DNA of 64,000 bases from Acinetobacter dispersus (GCF_009884975.1 NZ_CP041970.1:1240001-1304000); one strand, 5' to 3'; shown: positions 7,310-16,152, counted from the first letter of the stretch. The notes: generated by a model from the letters alone, not told the origin. Numbers and translations: made by a program.

Positions 7310-7927
7310 TTATTTCTTTAAAAAACCACTGACCAAATTCAGCACTTGTTGAATATCTTGATTGGCTTCTTGAGGATTGGTGCTACTGCCTTGTGGGGTT
7401 AAAGAGTCAATTACTTGTGGTAAAACAGAAGCAATTGCACCATAAATAGCTTGCTTAGGTGCTTGAGTTTGTTGCGCAACTTGCTCAACATCTTGGTCAT
7501 CGAATAGGCTTTGAATGTTCTGTTCTGGAACATCAGCAGCATTCTGCTGTTGCGGATCTACCCAGCTTTGTACTTGATTAGATAAACCTGCATTTTTCAG
7601 TTTATCCAAAGCACCCTGCAAACCGCCTTGTTTTTGAATCCACGCCAAAACTAAAGGTAAAACGGCAATTAGTAATGTTTGTGCTGTGTTACCGCCACCC
7701 GTCGCATTACTTTGAGTTGAAGTATTTCCTCCACCCAATTGGCCCAATACTGAACCTAAAATCCCACCTAAACCGCCTTGTTGGTTCTGCGTATTTTGTT
7801 GCTGTCCACCAAGTTGTCCTAAGACAGAACCTAAAATGCCACCTAAACCACCAGCCTGTCCTGATTGTTGCTGACCGCCTAAAGCTTGCTTTGCTAAAAT
7901 TTCAACAATATTGGTTAAATCTGTCAT
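7310..7927 (-). CDS. YidB/DUF937-family protein with Gly-Gln repeats
   Basis: A 205-residue protein. The C-terminal part (QGGLQGALDKLKNAGLSNQV and the following helical region) resembles YidB/DUF937 proteins, whose function is unknown. The N-terminal third is low complexity: the unit GGLGGILGSVLGQLGG occurs twice (residues about 26-41 and 51-66), separated by Gln/Asn-rich linkers. A hydrophobic helix lies around TLLIAVLPLVLAWI. There is no signal peptide. The gene is convergent with the porin and shares its terminator. The repeat region is the part most likely to vary in copy number between strains. Confidence 0.75.
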   Translation of the reverse strand: MTDLTNIVEILAKQALGGQQQSGQAGGLGGILGSVLGQLGGQQQNTQNQQGGLGGILGSVLGQLGGGNTSTQSNATGGGNTAQTLLIAVLPLVLAWIQKQGGLQGALDKLKNAGLSNQVQSWVDPQQQNAADVPEQNIQSLFDDQDVEQVAQQTQAPKQAIYGAIASVLPQVIDSLTPQGSSTNPQEANQDIQQVLNLVSGFLKK

Positions 7928-8074
7928 GAGTTACACTTTCCTTTTGGAATATTTATCCGAAAAGCATACGCTGCTTTGAAAATACAAAACAAAGGTAAAT
8001 TGTTAAATTTTGCAAGAACTTGCAACGTATCCGCACCTAATCTTTATTTACCTAAAATATAGACATTTAAGGAC

Positions 8075-8536
8075 TTACCAGCGGAATTTATTCCAGTTCT
8101 CTGGATTTGCCCAGAACTTGGAGTTAAACCAATCTGGTACATGCTTATAGGTTAAAATATTGAATTGCCACAAGGCAAAATCACGGTCATGTTGGGTTTT
8201 ATCAATCAGCTGAGTGAAACCAAGCGAACGCAATAGCTTCTCATCATCTAATTTGCTAACCACCACAATCCGTTTGGCCATCAGGTCACGTAATTTCACC
8301 AACAACTGTGCTTTTTGCGTTTCAGTGAGGTTTTGCATTTCTTCTGTATCAAATAATACAAAACCTAAATCATAACGCTGCGTAAATGGCAGACTTAAAA
8401 AGTCAGTTACGCTAAAATAATGCCATTGAATTGAAGCATTTTGGTCAATCTGCTGACCTATACAAAGTGCAGTATGAATGGGCTGTTCTTGAGATAAATC
8501 GTCTAGCATAGAAGTGATGACATTTTGTTCAGCCAT
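8075..8536 (-). CDS. DUF6231-like protein of unknown function
   Basis: A protein of about 153 residues, MAEQNVITSMLDDL to a very aromatic tail (WFNSKFWANPENWNKFRW). The middle (YDLGFVLFDTEEM, MAKRIVVVSKLDDE) looks like a Rossmann-type alpha/beta core similar to a degenerate methyltransferase, which is inference only. The frame can be extended to 8590, but that would overlap the divergent gene start and has no ribosome site, so the Met at 8536 is preferred. It is divergent from the DUF2797 gene with only about 37 bases between starts, so the two probably share a promoter region. Confidence 0.6.
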   Translation of the reverse strand: MAEQNVITSMLDDLSQEQPIHTALCIGQQIDQNASIQWHYFSVTDFLSLPFTQRYDLGFVLFDTEEMQNLTETQKAQLLVKLRDLMAKRIVVVSKLDDEKLLRSLGFTQLIDKTQHDRDFALWQFNILTYKHVPDWFNSKFWANPENWNKFRW

Positions 8537-8573
8537 AACTGCAACCCTTGATTGAAAAGATGAGAGTTTATTA

Positions 8574-9443
8574 ATGGAACTACAAGGCATTTGTCATAAA
8601 ATGCATGCAGCGCTCAAAACGCATAGTGTAACTGATCAATCAACAAGCAAGGCAAATGTTGAATATAAATTTATATTAGATCGTTCAGAAACTGACCTTC
8701 CTTTTGTTTTAGGTCAAGAAATTGAGATCGAATGGACTGGCAATATCTTTTGTACCTCTTGTGGCGCAAAAACACCAAAGTCTTATTCACAAGGTCACTG
8801 CTTTAAATGTTTTAAAACAAAAGCTGAATGTGATCTTTGTATTATGAAGCCTGAAACCTGCCATTATCACTTGGGAACCTGTCGTGAAGACCAGTTCGCA
8901 CATGATGTTTGTTTCCAGCCACATATTGTTTATTTAGCCAACTCAAGCGCCTTAAAAATTGGGATTACCCGTATCGTCAATATGCCGACACGTTGGCTAG
9001 ACCAAGGTGCAACGCAAGCTTTACCCATCATGAAAGTTGGTTCACGTCGTTTGTCTGGGCATTTGGAAACTTTAATTGGTACACAAATCGCAGATAAAAC
9101 CGACTGGCGCAAATTGCTGAAAGGTGAAGCTGAACCTTTAAATCTGCTTGAGCAACGTGATCAAATTCTTGAAGAATTCGCTCCGAAAATTCAAAGCATC
9201 CGTGAAGAATTCAATCAGAACCTAGAATTTAACGAAAGCTTGGAATTCTTGGAAGATGAAACACCACGTGAATTTATCTATCCCGTTGAGCATTATCCTG
9301 AAAAGATTAAATCGCTGAATTTGGATAAAACCCCAAAAATTCGAGGTGTGTTGCAAGGGATTAAAGGTCAATACTTATTATTTGATATTGGTGTGATCAA
9401 TATTCGTAAATATACAGGTTATGAACTAATCCTTCGTGCCTGA
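8574..9443 (+). CDS. DUF2797 zinc-ribbon protein
   Basis: A 289-residue protein recognised as DUF2797. Three CxxC pairs lie at residues 60/63 (CTSC), 76/79 (CFKC) and 86/89 (CDLC), followed by further Cys/His up to residue 113, which suggests one or two zinc sites. The next block (HIVYLANSSALKIGITR, then RWLDQGATQALPIMKV) has the look of a GIY-YIG-like fold; this comparison is inference. The role is unknown. A strong terminator at 9458-9481 follows. Start alternatives within the first 30 residues cannot be excluded because the divergent gene lies so close. Confidence 0.8.
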   Translation: MELQGICHKMHAALKTHSVTDQSTSKANVEYKFILDRSETDLPFVLGQEIEIEWTGNIFCTSCGAKTPKSYSQGHCFKCFKTKAECDLCIMKPETCHYHLGTCREDQFAHDVCFQPHIVYLANSSALKIGITRIVNMPTRWLDQGATQALPIMKVGSRRLSGHLETLIGTQIADKTDWRKLLKGEAEPLNLLEQRDQILEEFAPKIQSIREEFNQNLEFNESLEFLEDETPREFIYPVEHYPEKIKSLNLDKTPKIRGVLQGIKGQYLLFDIGVINIRKYTGYELILRA

Positions 9444-9457
9444 AGCATATGCATAAA

Positions 9458-9484
9458 AAAGGTGGCCTAATCGCCACCTTTTTA
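9458..9484. terminator. Bidirectional terminator between DUF2797 gene and lpxB
   Basis: AAAGGTGGC / GCCACCTTT with a 6-base loop, flanked by A and T runs, between convergent genes. Confidence 0.9.
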
Positions 9485-9485
9485 T

Positions 9486-10664
9486 TTAGCCTGCATTCAG
9501 ACAATTGAGAATCGCCTGTACTGGATCTTCGGTATTACCCGAGATCAACTGTTTATGCATGCTCAAATGTTGCATCATTTGAATATGCGCCGTTTCATGA
9601 TCCATTAATTTTTCGATTTCAGTGGCTAAATGCTGAGGCATTGCATCGGCCTGAATCAGTTCCTCAATTACTTTCTTGCCTGCAATGATATTCGGCAATG
9701 AGTAGTATGGAATTTTGACCATGAATTTCGCAATCAGATAGGTCAGCCAGTTCAATTTATAAAAAGTCACCATTGGACGATGCAATAACATCGCTTCAAG
9801 AGTCGCGGTACCAGAAGCCAAAGCCACAATATCACTGGCATTCATCACCATACGGCCAATTTTTGATTCGGCATCGCTATTTTCAAGTACGTGAATTTTA
9901 GATTTCAGACTCGTATCTAGGTTTTGAATGCCCTGTTCAATCTGATGCTTGCGCGCATCATTAATTGCAGGGATTAAAAACTCGAGATCAGGATGTTTTC
10001 GATGAAGAATTTCAGCAGCACCCGTGAGCAATGGCAGCAATCGTTCAATTTCACCACGGCGACTTCCTGGTAATAAAGCAATATGGGTTTTATGCGCAGA
10101 CAAACCTAATTGGTGCTTGGCTTCAGTAATTGGATTTTTTAAAGGTAGTTGCTTTGCCAATGGATGCCCAACAAAGGCAGCGGCAACCTCATAATTCTGA
10201 TAAAAGGTTTTTTCAAATGGAAATAAGCATAAAACTAAATCAACACTACGCTTAATACCATGTACACGACCTTGACGCCATGCCCAGACAGATGGACTGA
10301 CATATTGTACAGTCTTAATCGGTAACTGCTTCTCTTTAATGGTTTTAGATAAGCGTAAATTAAAATCGGGTGCATCAATACCAATAAAGATATCAACGGG
10401 ATGCTCTGTCCAACGTTCAACTAGACCATCACGCACAGCAAACAGTTTTTTTAAATCTTTAAGGACTTCAACAATTCCCATCACCGAAAGAATTTCCATC
10501 GGATAATAGCTGTGAAATCCCTCTGCGATCATTTGCGGACCGCCAATTCCTTCAAATTCAGCATCAATACCTTGTTCGCGAAAACTACGCATGAGTTTCA
10601 CTCCTAGAGTATCTCCAGAAACTTCCCCCACCACGATACCAATTTTTAGTTTTTGCTTTAACAA
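9486..10664 (-). CDS. lpxB: Lipid-A-disaccharide synthase
   Basis: This glycosyltransferase joins UDP-2,3-diacylglucosamine and lipid X to make the lipid A disaccharide at the inner face of the inner membrane. LpxB motifs are clear: KIGIVVGEVSGDTLG at the N-terminus, GIDAPDFNLRLS, YVSPSVWAWRQGRV, LPGSRRGEIERLLP and ALASGTATLEAMLLHRPM. The frame is open to an ATG at 10763, but homology begins only at LKQKLKIGIVVGE. A TTG at 10664 with a G-rich stretch before it gives a 392-residue protein of normal length, so I prefer that start. The usual lpxD-fabZ-lpxA neighbours are not in the window; lpxB stands alone here. Confidence 0.9.
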   Translation of the reverse strand: MLKQKLKIGIVVGEVSGDTLGVKLMRSFREQGIDAEFEGIGGPQMIAEGFHSYYPMEILSVMGIVEVLKDLKKLFAVRDGLVERWTEHPVDIFIGIDAPDFNLRLSKTIKEKQLPIKTVQYVSPSVWAWRQGRVHGIKRSVDLVLCLFPFEKTFYQNYEVAAAFVGHPLAKQLPLKNPITEAKHQLGLSAHKTHIALLPGSRRGEIERLLPLLTGAAEILHRKHPDLEFLIPAINDARKHQIEQGIQNLDTSLKSKIHVLENSDAESKIGRMVMNASDIVALASGTATLEAMLLHRPMVTFYKLNWLTYLIAKFMVKIPYYSLPNIIAGKKVIEELIQADAMPQHLATEIEKLMDHETAHIQMMQHLSMHKQLISGNTEDPVQAILNCLNAG

Positions 10665-10851
10665 GACCCACGCCCCACTGAAATATTTAAATGATTCTAA
10701 CAGAATGATTTTACACCGAATCACTAGAAATAATGCAATTTGTTCATGATTGGTGAACAGCAAATATTATCTGAGATGGCATTTATTATTCTAAATACAA
10801 TCTAGATTTACGATGAATGAAGAATTGATTGAAATTCAGCGAAGATTTAAT

Positions 10852-10870
10852 ATAAACAAGAATCATTTCC
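10852..10870. promoter_or_regulatory. Weak Fur-box-like sequence
   Basis: About 11 of 19 positions agree with the consensus GATAATGATAATCATTATC, centred on AAGAATCATTTCC, about 45 bases before the DUF3649 gene. One half is good and the other poor. Confidence 0.3.
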
Positions 10871-10912
10871 ATATGTGATTTATTTCTCCCTTCTTCCGCT
10901 TCAAGACCCTTT

Positions 10913-11206
10913 ATGGCTAAATCTGCATCTATTCCGCTTGTCTATCGACTGAGCATTTTCTATCGTTTTGTGCTGAGCTTTGTTCTTGGCTATCTCTGTA
11001 TGATGTATTTAAGTATTAGCCTAACCATGTTATTAACAGTGGTTTTAGATAAAGCGGAAGCCGTTTATCTGGCCGCATTTATTGCAACCCTCTTTTATTT
11101 AGGGTTCATCATCATTAGTTTTTGTGCAAACTCATTACTCAAACTCACTGTGATCAGCCTGATTTTGACAGGTGCTTTGTTTGGCTTATCTGTAGGTTTA
11201 AATTAA
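10913..11206 (+). CDS. DUF3649 small membrane protein (iron-uptake associated)
   Basis: A 97-residue inner-membrane protein with three hydrophobic segments (LSFVLGYLCMMYLSISLTML, AVYLAAFIATLFYLGFIIISF, LTVISLILTGALFGLSVG). DUF3649 proteins typically precede a PepSY-type protein and a DUF3325 protein in iron-uptake loci, which is the arrangement here. The paralogue at 34001-34294 has the motif KAENVYLAVFISFIF where this one has KAEAVYLAAFIATLF. The stop codon is 2 bases before the next ATG. The precise role is not established in the family. Confidence 0.8.
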   Translation: MAKSASIPLVYRLSIFYRFVLSFVLGYLCMMYLSISLTMLLTVVLDKAEAVYLAAFIATLFYLGFIIISFCANSLLKLTVISLILTGALFGLSVGLN

Positions 11207-11208
11207 AA

Positions 11209-12762
11209 ATGCAAAATAAAGGCGTTCGTCAATCAATGGCATGGTTGCATGCGTGGACAGGCTTAATTTTTGGCTGGCTTGTATTTGCCATTTTTTTAAT
11301 GGGTACCAGTTCATATTATCGCCATCAGATTAATCTATGGATGCAACCGCAACTGGCTCAATATCAAGTTAATCAAGACATTGCTATTCGTACAGCAACG
11401 GATTATTTAGCTAAGAATGCGACTGATGCAAAATCATGGTATCTCAATATTGCCAATCACGAAGAGCCTGTCAATAAAATGTATTGGGAGAAAGCCAGTG
11501 GTGGCTATGAAAGCCGTAGTTTAGATGCCAATACGGGTAAAGAGCTTCAACTCTCTGCAACTCAAGGTGGAGATTTCTTTTACAATTTTCATTTTCAGCT
11601 CTATGGCGTGCCTATCATGGTTGGGCGATTGATTGCCTGCCTCGCAGCATTCATCATGTTAGTTGCCTTGGTTTCAGGCATCATCACCCATAAAAAGATT
11701 TTTACCGATTTCTTTACCCTTAGAACCTTTAAATCACAGCGTTCTTGGTTAGATTTTCATAATGTTTCTTCTGTGTTGGCACTCCCATTTTTCCTCACCA
11801 TTACCTTCACAGGCTTGGCGATTTTCTTTTATCTATATTTGCCTTGGGGAATGAAAAAGGTCTATCCAGACAATCCATTACAATTTTTTACTGAAATCAG
11901 AACAGTGAACCAAGCAACGACCGACACACCTCCTAATAAAGCTGAAATGTTGCCAATCAACACGTTATTAGAAAAAGTAAAACAACAATGGGGTGAACAG
12001 GCTTTGGCTTCAATTGAAGTTAAAAACCCCAATACCGACCAAGCCATCATTACCTTTAAACAATTAGAAGATCGATCGATCACATTAAATCAGGCACAAA
12101 TTACCTTTGATGGTACAGGAAAAATTCTAGGAAATACCCGTAATAATAGTGCAATTGCAACCCTACACTCGGGTGTTTATGGTCTCCATATGGCAACATT
12201 CGCACAGCCGATACTGCGCTTCGCTTTCTTTTGTTCGGGAATTTTAGGCTGCTTAATGATTGCTTCTGGCCTATTGCTCTGGAGCTTAAAACGTCAGATT
12301 CAAAACAAATCTGATCAATTCCACTTTGGCTATTATTTGGTGGATCGTTTAAATGTTGCAGCCTTTGTCGGCCTTCCTATGGCAATGCTCGGCTATCTAT
12401 TCGCCAATCGATTGGCCCATATCACTGAAACCACACCCAACTATGAAATTTATACCTTTTTCAGTATATGGGGACTGAGCTTTATCATCGCTTTATTGAC
12501 CAAAAAACAATATTTATGGAAATCACAGATCTGCATTTTCGGCTTGATTGCTTTGGCTCTGCCTGTTTATAACTTGGTGTACTTAATTCAACATCAGCTC
12601 ATCACCGATTTACACAGCTATTGGATATTCTTACGGATTGATCTATTTCTATTGGTCTGCGCCCTATTTGCTGTGTTTATTTTTAGGAATATTCAGCCGA
12701 TTCAAGTGAAATCTGCTCAAAAAATCAAAGCGAAATTAGCCAAAAATGAGGTTAAAGCATGA
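11209..12762 (+). CDS. PepSY-associated TM protein (siderophore reductase-like)
   Basis: A 517-residue polytopic membrane protein starting MQNKGVRQSMAWLHAWTGLIFGW. Conserved features are the first helix with its WLHAWTGL histidine, HFQLYGVP, ITHKKIFTDFFTLRTF, LDFHNVSSVLALPFF and LHSGVYGLHMATF. Histidines in or near helices suggest haem-binding, as in PiuB/FoxB-type proteins thought to reduce ferric siderophores at the inner membrane. The frame is open further upstream, but the Met at 11209 follows the DUF3649 stop by 2 bases. The stop overlaps the next start by 4 bases (ATGA). It is a paralogue of the siderophore-locus gene at 32473-33999. Confidence 0.85.
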   Translation: MQNKGVRQSMAWLHAWTGLIFGWLVFAIFLMGTSSYYRHQINLWMQPQLAQYQVNQDIAIRTATDYLAKNATDAKSWYLNIANHEEPVNKMYWEKASGGYESRSLDANTGKELQLSATQGGDFFYNFHFQLYGVPIMVGRLIACLAAFIMLVALVSGIITHKKIFTDFFTLRTFKSQRSWLDFHNVSSVLALPFFLTITFTGLAIFFYLYLPWGMKKVYPDNPLQFFTEIRTVNQATTDTPPNKAEMLPINTLLEKVKQQWGEQALASIEVKNPNTDQAIITFKQLEDRSITLNQAQITFDGTGKILGNTRNNSAIATLHSGVYGLHMATFAQPILRFAFFCSGILGCLMIASGLLLWSLKRQIQNKSDQFHFGYYLVDRLNVAAFVGLPMAMLGYLFANRLAHITETTPNYEIYTFFSIWGLSFIIALLTKKQYLWKSQICIFGLIALALPVYNLVYLIQHQLITDLHSYWIFLRIDLFLLVCALFAVFIFRNIQPIQVKSAQKIKAKLAKNEVKA

Positions 12763-13037
12763 TTATTTTGAGTCTTATACTGACGTTGATCGGGATGCTG
12801 TTGCTGTATAAATGCAGTTCCAAGCAGATCAACAAAGCAAAACAACAGATTTTCATTCACTATCAAACACATCTGAAAGTCTTAGCTTATTTCTGCTTGT
12901 TGCTGGCTGGCAGCCTGCTTTGTTTAGAATATGGTAATTCCATTGGATTCATTAGTTGGTGGATTTTTGCTACACCTGTGACCTTTATCTTGGTGTTATC
13001 AGTGAATGAGCTTAGACCCACTAAAAAACTAAAATGA
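12759..13037 (+). CDS. DUF3325 small membrane protein
   Basis: A 92-residue membrane protein with three hydrophobic segments, beginning MIILSLILTLIGMLLLYKCSSKQ. It overlaps the PepSY gene by 4 bases, which indicates translational coupling. DUF3649, PepSY and DUF3325 together form a recurring unit in iron or siderophore loci. No TonB receptor is next to this copy, so its siderophore partner is not evident. A hairpin at 13050-13079 follows and probably ends the operon. Confidence 0.78.
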   Translation: MIILSLILTLIGMLLLYKCSSKQINKAKQQIFIHYQTHLKVLAYFCLLLAGSLLCLEYGNSIGFISWWIFATPVTFILVLSVNELRPTKKLK

Positions 13038-13049
13038 TTTTGCGACAAC

Positions 13050-13084
13050 AGCTATCCTCAACTTCTGCCAAGGATAGCTTTATT
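13050..13084 (+). terminator. Terminator-like hairpin after the DUF3325 gene
   Basis: AGCTATCCT (13050-13058) pairs with AGGATAGCT (13071-13079) around a 12-base loop, followed by TTTATTA. Confidence 0.6.
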
Positions 13085-13093
13085 ACTTAGAAA

Positions 13094-13285
13094 TTAATGC
13101 CCGTGATGGCTATGGTCTTCCTGAGAAGCAGTTTTGTCTTTGTCATCACAACATTTCATCTTTTTTTCACAGCACTCTTTTTTTGTGGTGGCCTCTTTTT
13201 CCTTACAACAATCACTTGCAGCAAAAGCAGGTACAGTTGTGGCCAATAGAAGCGTTGAAAGCAATAAGGTTTTAATATTAAACAT
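13094..13285 (-). CDS. Small secreted Cys/His-rich protein
   Basis: A 63-residue protein with a signal peptide (MFNIKTLLLSTLLLATTVPAFA). The mature part carries three CC pairs (DCCKEK, KECCEKK, KCCDDKD) and ends in HSHHGH. The cysteine pairs and terminal histidines suggest periplasmic metal binding, probably copper or a similar soft metal. This is inference from composition. Two Met codons are possible; AAGGA sits 7 bases before the one at 13285 but only 1 base before 13291. It follows the gene at 13322 by about 36 bases and probably shares its transcript. Confidence 0.65.
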   Translation of the reverse strand: MFNIKTLLLSTLLLATTVPAFAASDCCKEKEATTKKECCEKKMKCCDDKDKTASQEDHSHHGH

Positions 13286-13321
13286 AATCATGTCCTTTAA
13301 ATATAAATAAGAAATTTGAAT

Positions 13322-13696
13322 TTATAAAACCAGGACATGATTTGGAGGGCGATAAGGTAACTGATAAATGCCTAAAGTCAATTGATCTACATAAGCTGAA
13401 TTTACTGTTTTAATTAATTGTATGCTTCGTTCAATGGAATGATGACTATGTTCAAAAGTTGCAGCGACACAGCACAGACTCTTTTGACAGTGTGATGTAT
13501 CCATTTTGCCACTGTCCATAGGGTCATGCTTAGTCATCGTAGGCATTCCACAATCAGACATTGCAGCATGATTTGAAATGACGTGCGCTACGGCAGATTG
13601 ACTCTCTTCATTCATAGACACAGCCATTGCATAGCTATTGGTGATAAAACACATAGCAATAAGCAATGAAATGAGGCTTCGAATGAAAATAGACAT
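13322..13696 (-). CDS. Secreted His/Met/Cys-rich protein, CopL/DUF2946-like
   Basis: A 124-residue exported protein with an N-terminal signal segment (MSIFIRSLISLLIAMCFITNSYA) and a middle rich in Met, His and Cys (MSDCGMPTMTKHDPMDSGKMDTSHCQKSLCC in sections). The C-terminal PYRPPNHVLVL block resembles the conserved end of CopL/DUF2946-type proteins found by copper-resistance operons. With the Cys/His-rich protein downstream this suggests a small periplasmic metal-handling pair. No copA/copB genes are in the window, so the metal is unproven. Confidence 0.6.
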   Translation of the reverse strand: MSIFIRSLISLLIAMCFITNSYAMAVSMNEESQSAVAHVISNHAAMSDCGMPTMTKHDPMDSGKMDTSHCQKSLCCVAATFEHSHHSIERSIQLIKTVNSAYVDQLTLGIYQLPYRPPNHVLVL

Positions 13697-13912
13697 AAGG
13701 TGAAATGATCAGACATACAATCCGTGTATAAATCTCAAAATAAACCAATTACAGCGCATAAAGCAAGCTAATCTGAATAAAATACGATCTAAAAAGCCGA
13801 AAATTTGGTTCTCTTTAGCTTTTTTTGCATAAGTAAATCATTATTCATCACAACGAGTTATCTAAAAAAAGCATAAGATATGCTGATTTTTGCATAATTA
13901 GGCATATTGTCG

Positions 13913-14800
13913 ATGTTTGGTCCTATAGAATTTATTATGGCTGGGGTATTGGTTGGCTTCTGTGTCGGTATTACAGGTGTCGGTGGCGGTTCATTGATGA
14001 CCCCAATCCTGATCAGTCTGTTTAAGATCGAACCACATATCGCCATTGGTACTGATCTACTTTATGCCTCAATTTCTAAATTCTGTGGTTCAGTCGTTCA
14101 TGCCAAAAAACTGAATATTGTGTGGCCAATTGTACTTTGGCTGTCTTTGGGAAGTATTCCAGCCTCATTCGCAACCTCTTGGGTTCTTGAACATTATTTA
14201 AGTCAATCTACCCATTATAAAGCGGTATTGACCATGGTCTTGGGCTTTATGTTGACCTTGACTGGTATTTCAATTGTTTTCCGTGCACAGATAGAAAAGT
14301 TCTTTGACAAGTTCCGTAACCGTGAACAAGCGGATATGGAAAGTGAACAACATGCATTGCAACACAAACGTCATTACATTGTCATTATGGGTGTTGTACT
14401 CGGTATCTTTGTGACTTTGTCTTCTGTGGGTGCAGGTGCTTTCGGTATCATGGCCTTAGTGCTTATGTTCCCGAACCTTCCTATGATCCGTATCATTGGT
14501 TCAGACGTGGTACATGCGGTATTACTGACAGCTGTTGCTGGTCTAAGTCATATGTCCTCAGGTAATGTCGACTTTACCCTGTTGATGTGGCTGTTGGTGG
14601 GTTCAATTCCAGCCATTATTGTCGGTACACTCATCAGCTCACGTATGCCAGAACGACTAATCCGTAAAATTCTAGGCATTACCCTATTTGCTTTGGGGGT
14701 GAACTTCATGGTGAACCCAATTAAGGCGAAGCCAAAGCCAGTTGAAACACATCAAGCGGTTGTGGTTCAGCAAACAAAGCACGTAACAACAATTGTTTAA
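13913..14800 (+). CDS. TauE/SafE-family sulfite/anion exporter
   Basis: A 295-residue inner-membrane protein with about eight transmembrane segments in two repeats. The first repeat has GVLVGFCVGITGVGGGSLMTPIL, and the second has GVVLGIFVTLSSVGAGAFG and GSDVVHAVLLTAVAGLSH. These are TauE/SafE signatures, a family that moves sulfite, sulfonates or other organic anions. The start is either ATG at 13913 or TTG at 13907; both lack a strong Shine-Dalgarno. No sulfur gene is adjacent, so the substrate is open. A hydrophilic loop between the halves is rich in Glu and Arg. Confidence 0.85.
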   Translation: MFGPIEFIMAGVLVGFCVGITGVGGGSLMTPILISLFKIEPHIAIGTDLLYASISKFCGSVVHAKKLNIVWPIVLWLSLGSIPASFATSWVLEHYLSQSTHYKAVLTMVLGFMLTLTGISIVFRAQIEKFFDKFRNREQADMESEQHALQHKRHYIVIMGVVLGIFVTLSSVGAGAFGIMALVLMFPNLPMIRIIGSDVVHAVLLTAVAGLSHMSSGNVDFTLLMWLLVGSIPAIIVGTLISSRMPERLIRKILGITLFALGVNFMVNPIKAKPKPVETHQAVVVQQTKHVTTIV

Positions 14801-14918
14801 GCGTTGTAATGCCGATTATTTCTACATAAATTATGCTTTTCGCTAGTTAATCAATCGGCATTTCATGCTATATTCGTAGACAAAATAACCTTTTCTTTCG
14901 ATTGAATTTGTGACAGCA

Positions 14919-16010
14919 ATGAATACTCTACAGTCAAATCCAGTTTCTCAGCCAGATATCGACGACGTTAATATTAAAAGCATTCAAACTTTGATTACCC
15001 CAGCTGAACTGAAAGCTGACCTCCCTTTATCTGATGCTGCTTCTCAAACTGTGTTACAAGGACGTGCAACTGTACGTAACATTTTAGATGGCAACGACAA
15101 ACGCTTGTTTGTGGTGATTGGCCCTTGTTCGATTCACGATCCTAAAGCTGCACATGAATATGCTGATCGCCTCAAGGTTCTCAGCGAAAAAGTAAAAGAC
15201 ACCTTATATTTGGTGATGCGTGTTTATTTTGAAAAACCACGTACCACAGTCGGTTGGAAAGGTTTAATCAATGACCCTGACATGAATGACTCTTTCAATA
15301 TTGAAAAAGGTTTACATATCGGCCGTGGATTACTCATTGATTTGAATGAAAAAGGTTTGCCATGTGCGACTGAAGCACTTGATCCAAACTCACCACAATA
15401 CTATCAAGACTTGATTTCATGGTCTGCGATTGGTGCACGTACCACGGAAAGCCAAACTCACCGTGAAATGTCATCAGGCTTATCATCTCCTGTTGGCTTT
15501 AAAAATGGTACCGATGGTGGTTTAACCGTTGCGACCAATGCGATGCAATCTGTTAAACATGGTCACAGCTTCTTAGGCCTGAATGAAAATGGTCAAGTTG
15601 CGATTATCAATACTAAAGGCAACCCTTATGCGCACGTGGTATTACGTGGTGGTAATGGCAAGCCAAACTATGATGCAACTTCAGTTGCTGAAGCTGAAGC
15701 AGCTTTGGCAAAAGCTAAAGTCAGCAACAAGATCATGATTGATACTAGTCATGCCAACTCAAACAAAGACCCGTACTTACAACCTTTGGTTTTGAAAAAC
15801 ATCACGGAACAAATCCTTGATGGTAACAAATCAATCGTTGGGATCATGGTGGAGAGTCACTTAAAAGGTGGTCGTCAGGATATTCCTGAAAACCTTTGTG
15901 ATCTTGAATACGGTAAGTCAGTGACTGATGGCTGTATCGATTGGGAAACCACAGAAAAAGCATTACTCGAAATGCATGAAGCATTGAAAGACGTCTTACC
16001 AACACGTTAA
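14919..16010 (+). CDS. 3-deoxy-7-phosphoheptulonate synthase (DAHP synthase, type I)
   Basis: This is the first enzyme of the shikimate pathway, which condenses phosphoenolpyruvate and erythrose-4-phosphate. The type I signature blocks are present: VVIGPCSIHDPKAA, VYFEKPRTTVGWKGLINDP, SSPVGFKNGTDGG, IDTSHANSNKDP and GIMVESHLKGGRQD. The length (about 363) is typical for the AroF/AroG/AroH group; which feedback type it is cannot be told. The frame also allows a GTG start at 14910; neither start has a good ribosome site. A strong terminator at 16023-16053 closes the unit. Confidence 0.95.
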   Translation: MNTLQSNPVSQPDIDDVNIKSIQTLITPAELKADLPLSDAASQTVLQGRATVRNILDGNDKRLFVVIGPCSIHDPKAAHEYADRLKVLSEKVKDTLYLVMRVYFEKPRTTVGWKGLINDPDMNDSFNIEKGLHIGRGLLIDLNEKGLPCATEALDPNSPQYYQDLISWSAIGARTTESQTHREMSSGLSSPVGFKNGTDGGLTVATNAMQSVKHGHSFLGLNENGQVAIINTKGNPYAHVVLRGGNGKPNYDATSVAEAEAALAKAKVSNKIMIDTSHANSNKDPYLQPLVLKNITEQILDGNKSIVGIMVESHLKGGRQDIPENLCDLEYGKSVTDGCIDWETTEKALLEMHEALKDVLPTR

Positions 16011-16022
16011 TTCGATCTTCAC

Positions 16023-16053
16023 AAAAAAATAGGCTCTTATGAGCCTATTTTTT
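16023..16053 (+). terminator. Terminator after DAHP synthase gene
   Basis: AAAAATAGGCTC / GAGCCTATTTTT with a 4-base loop followed by T. Confidence 0.9.
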
Positions 16054-16152
16054 TGTTCGTCAATTCAGCTAGCTTGCACAAACGTACAATACAGCCCATG
16101 GCACTTTGCCCTATTTTGATCATCCTTTGTTATTGATTCATTTAGGTTGATC

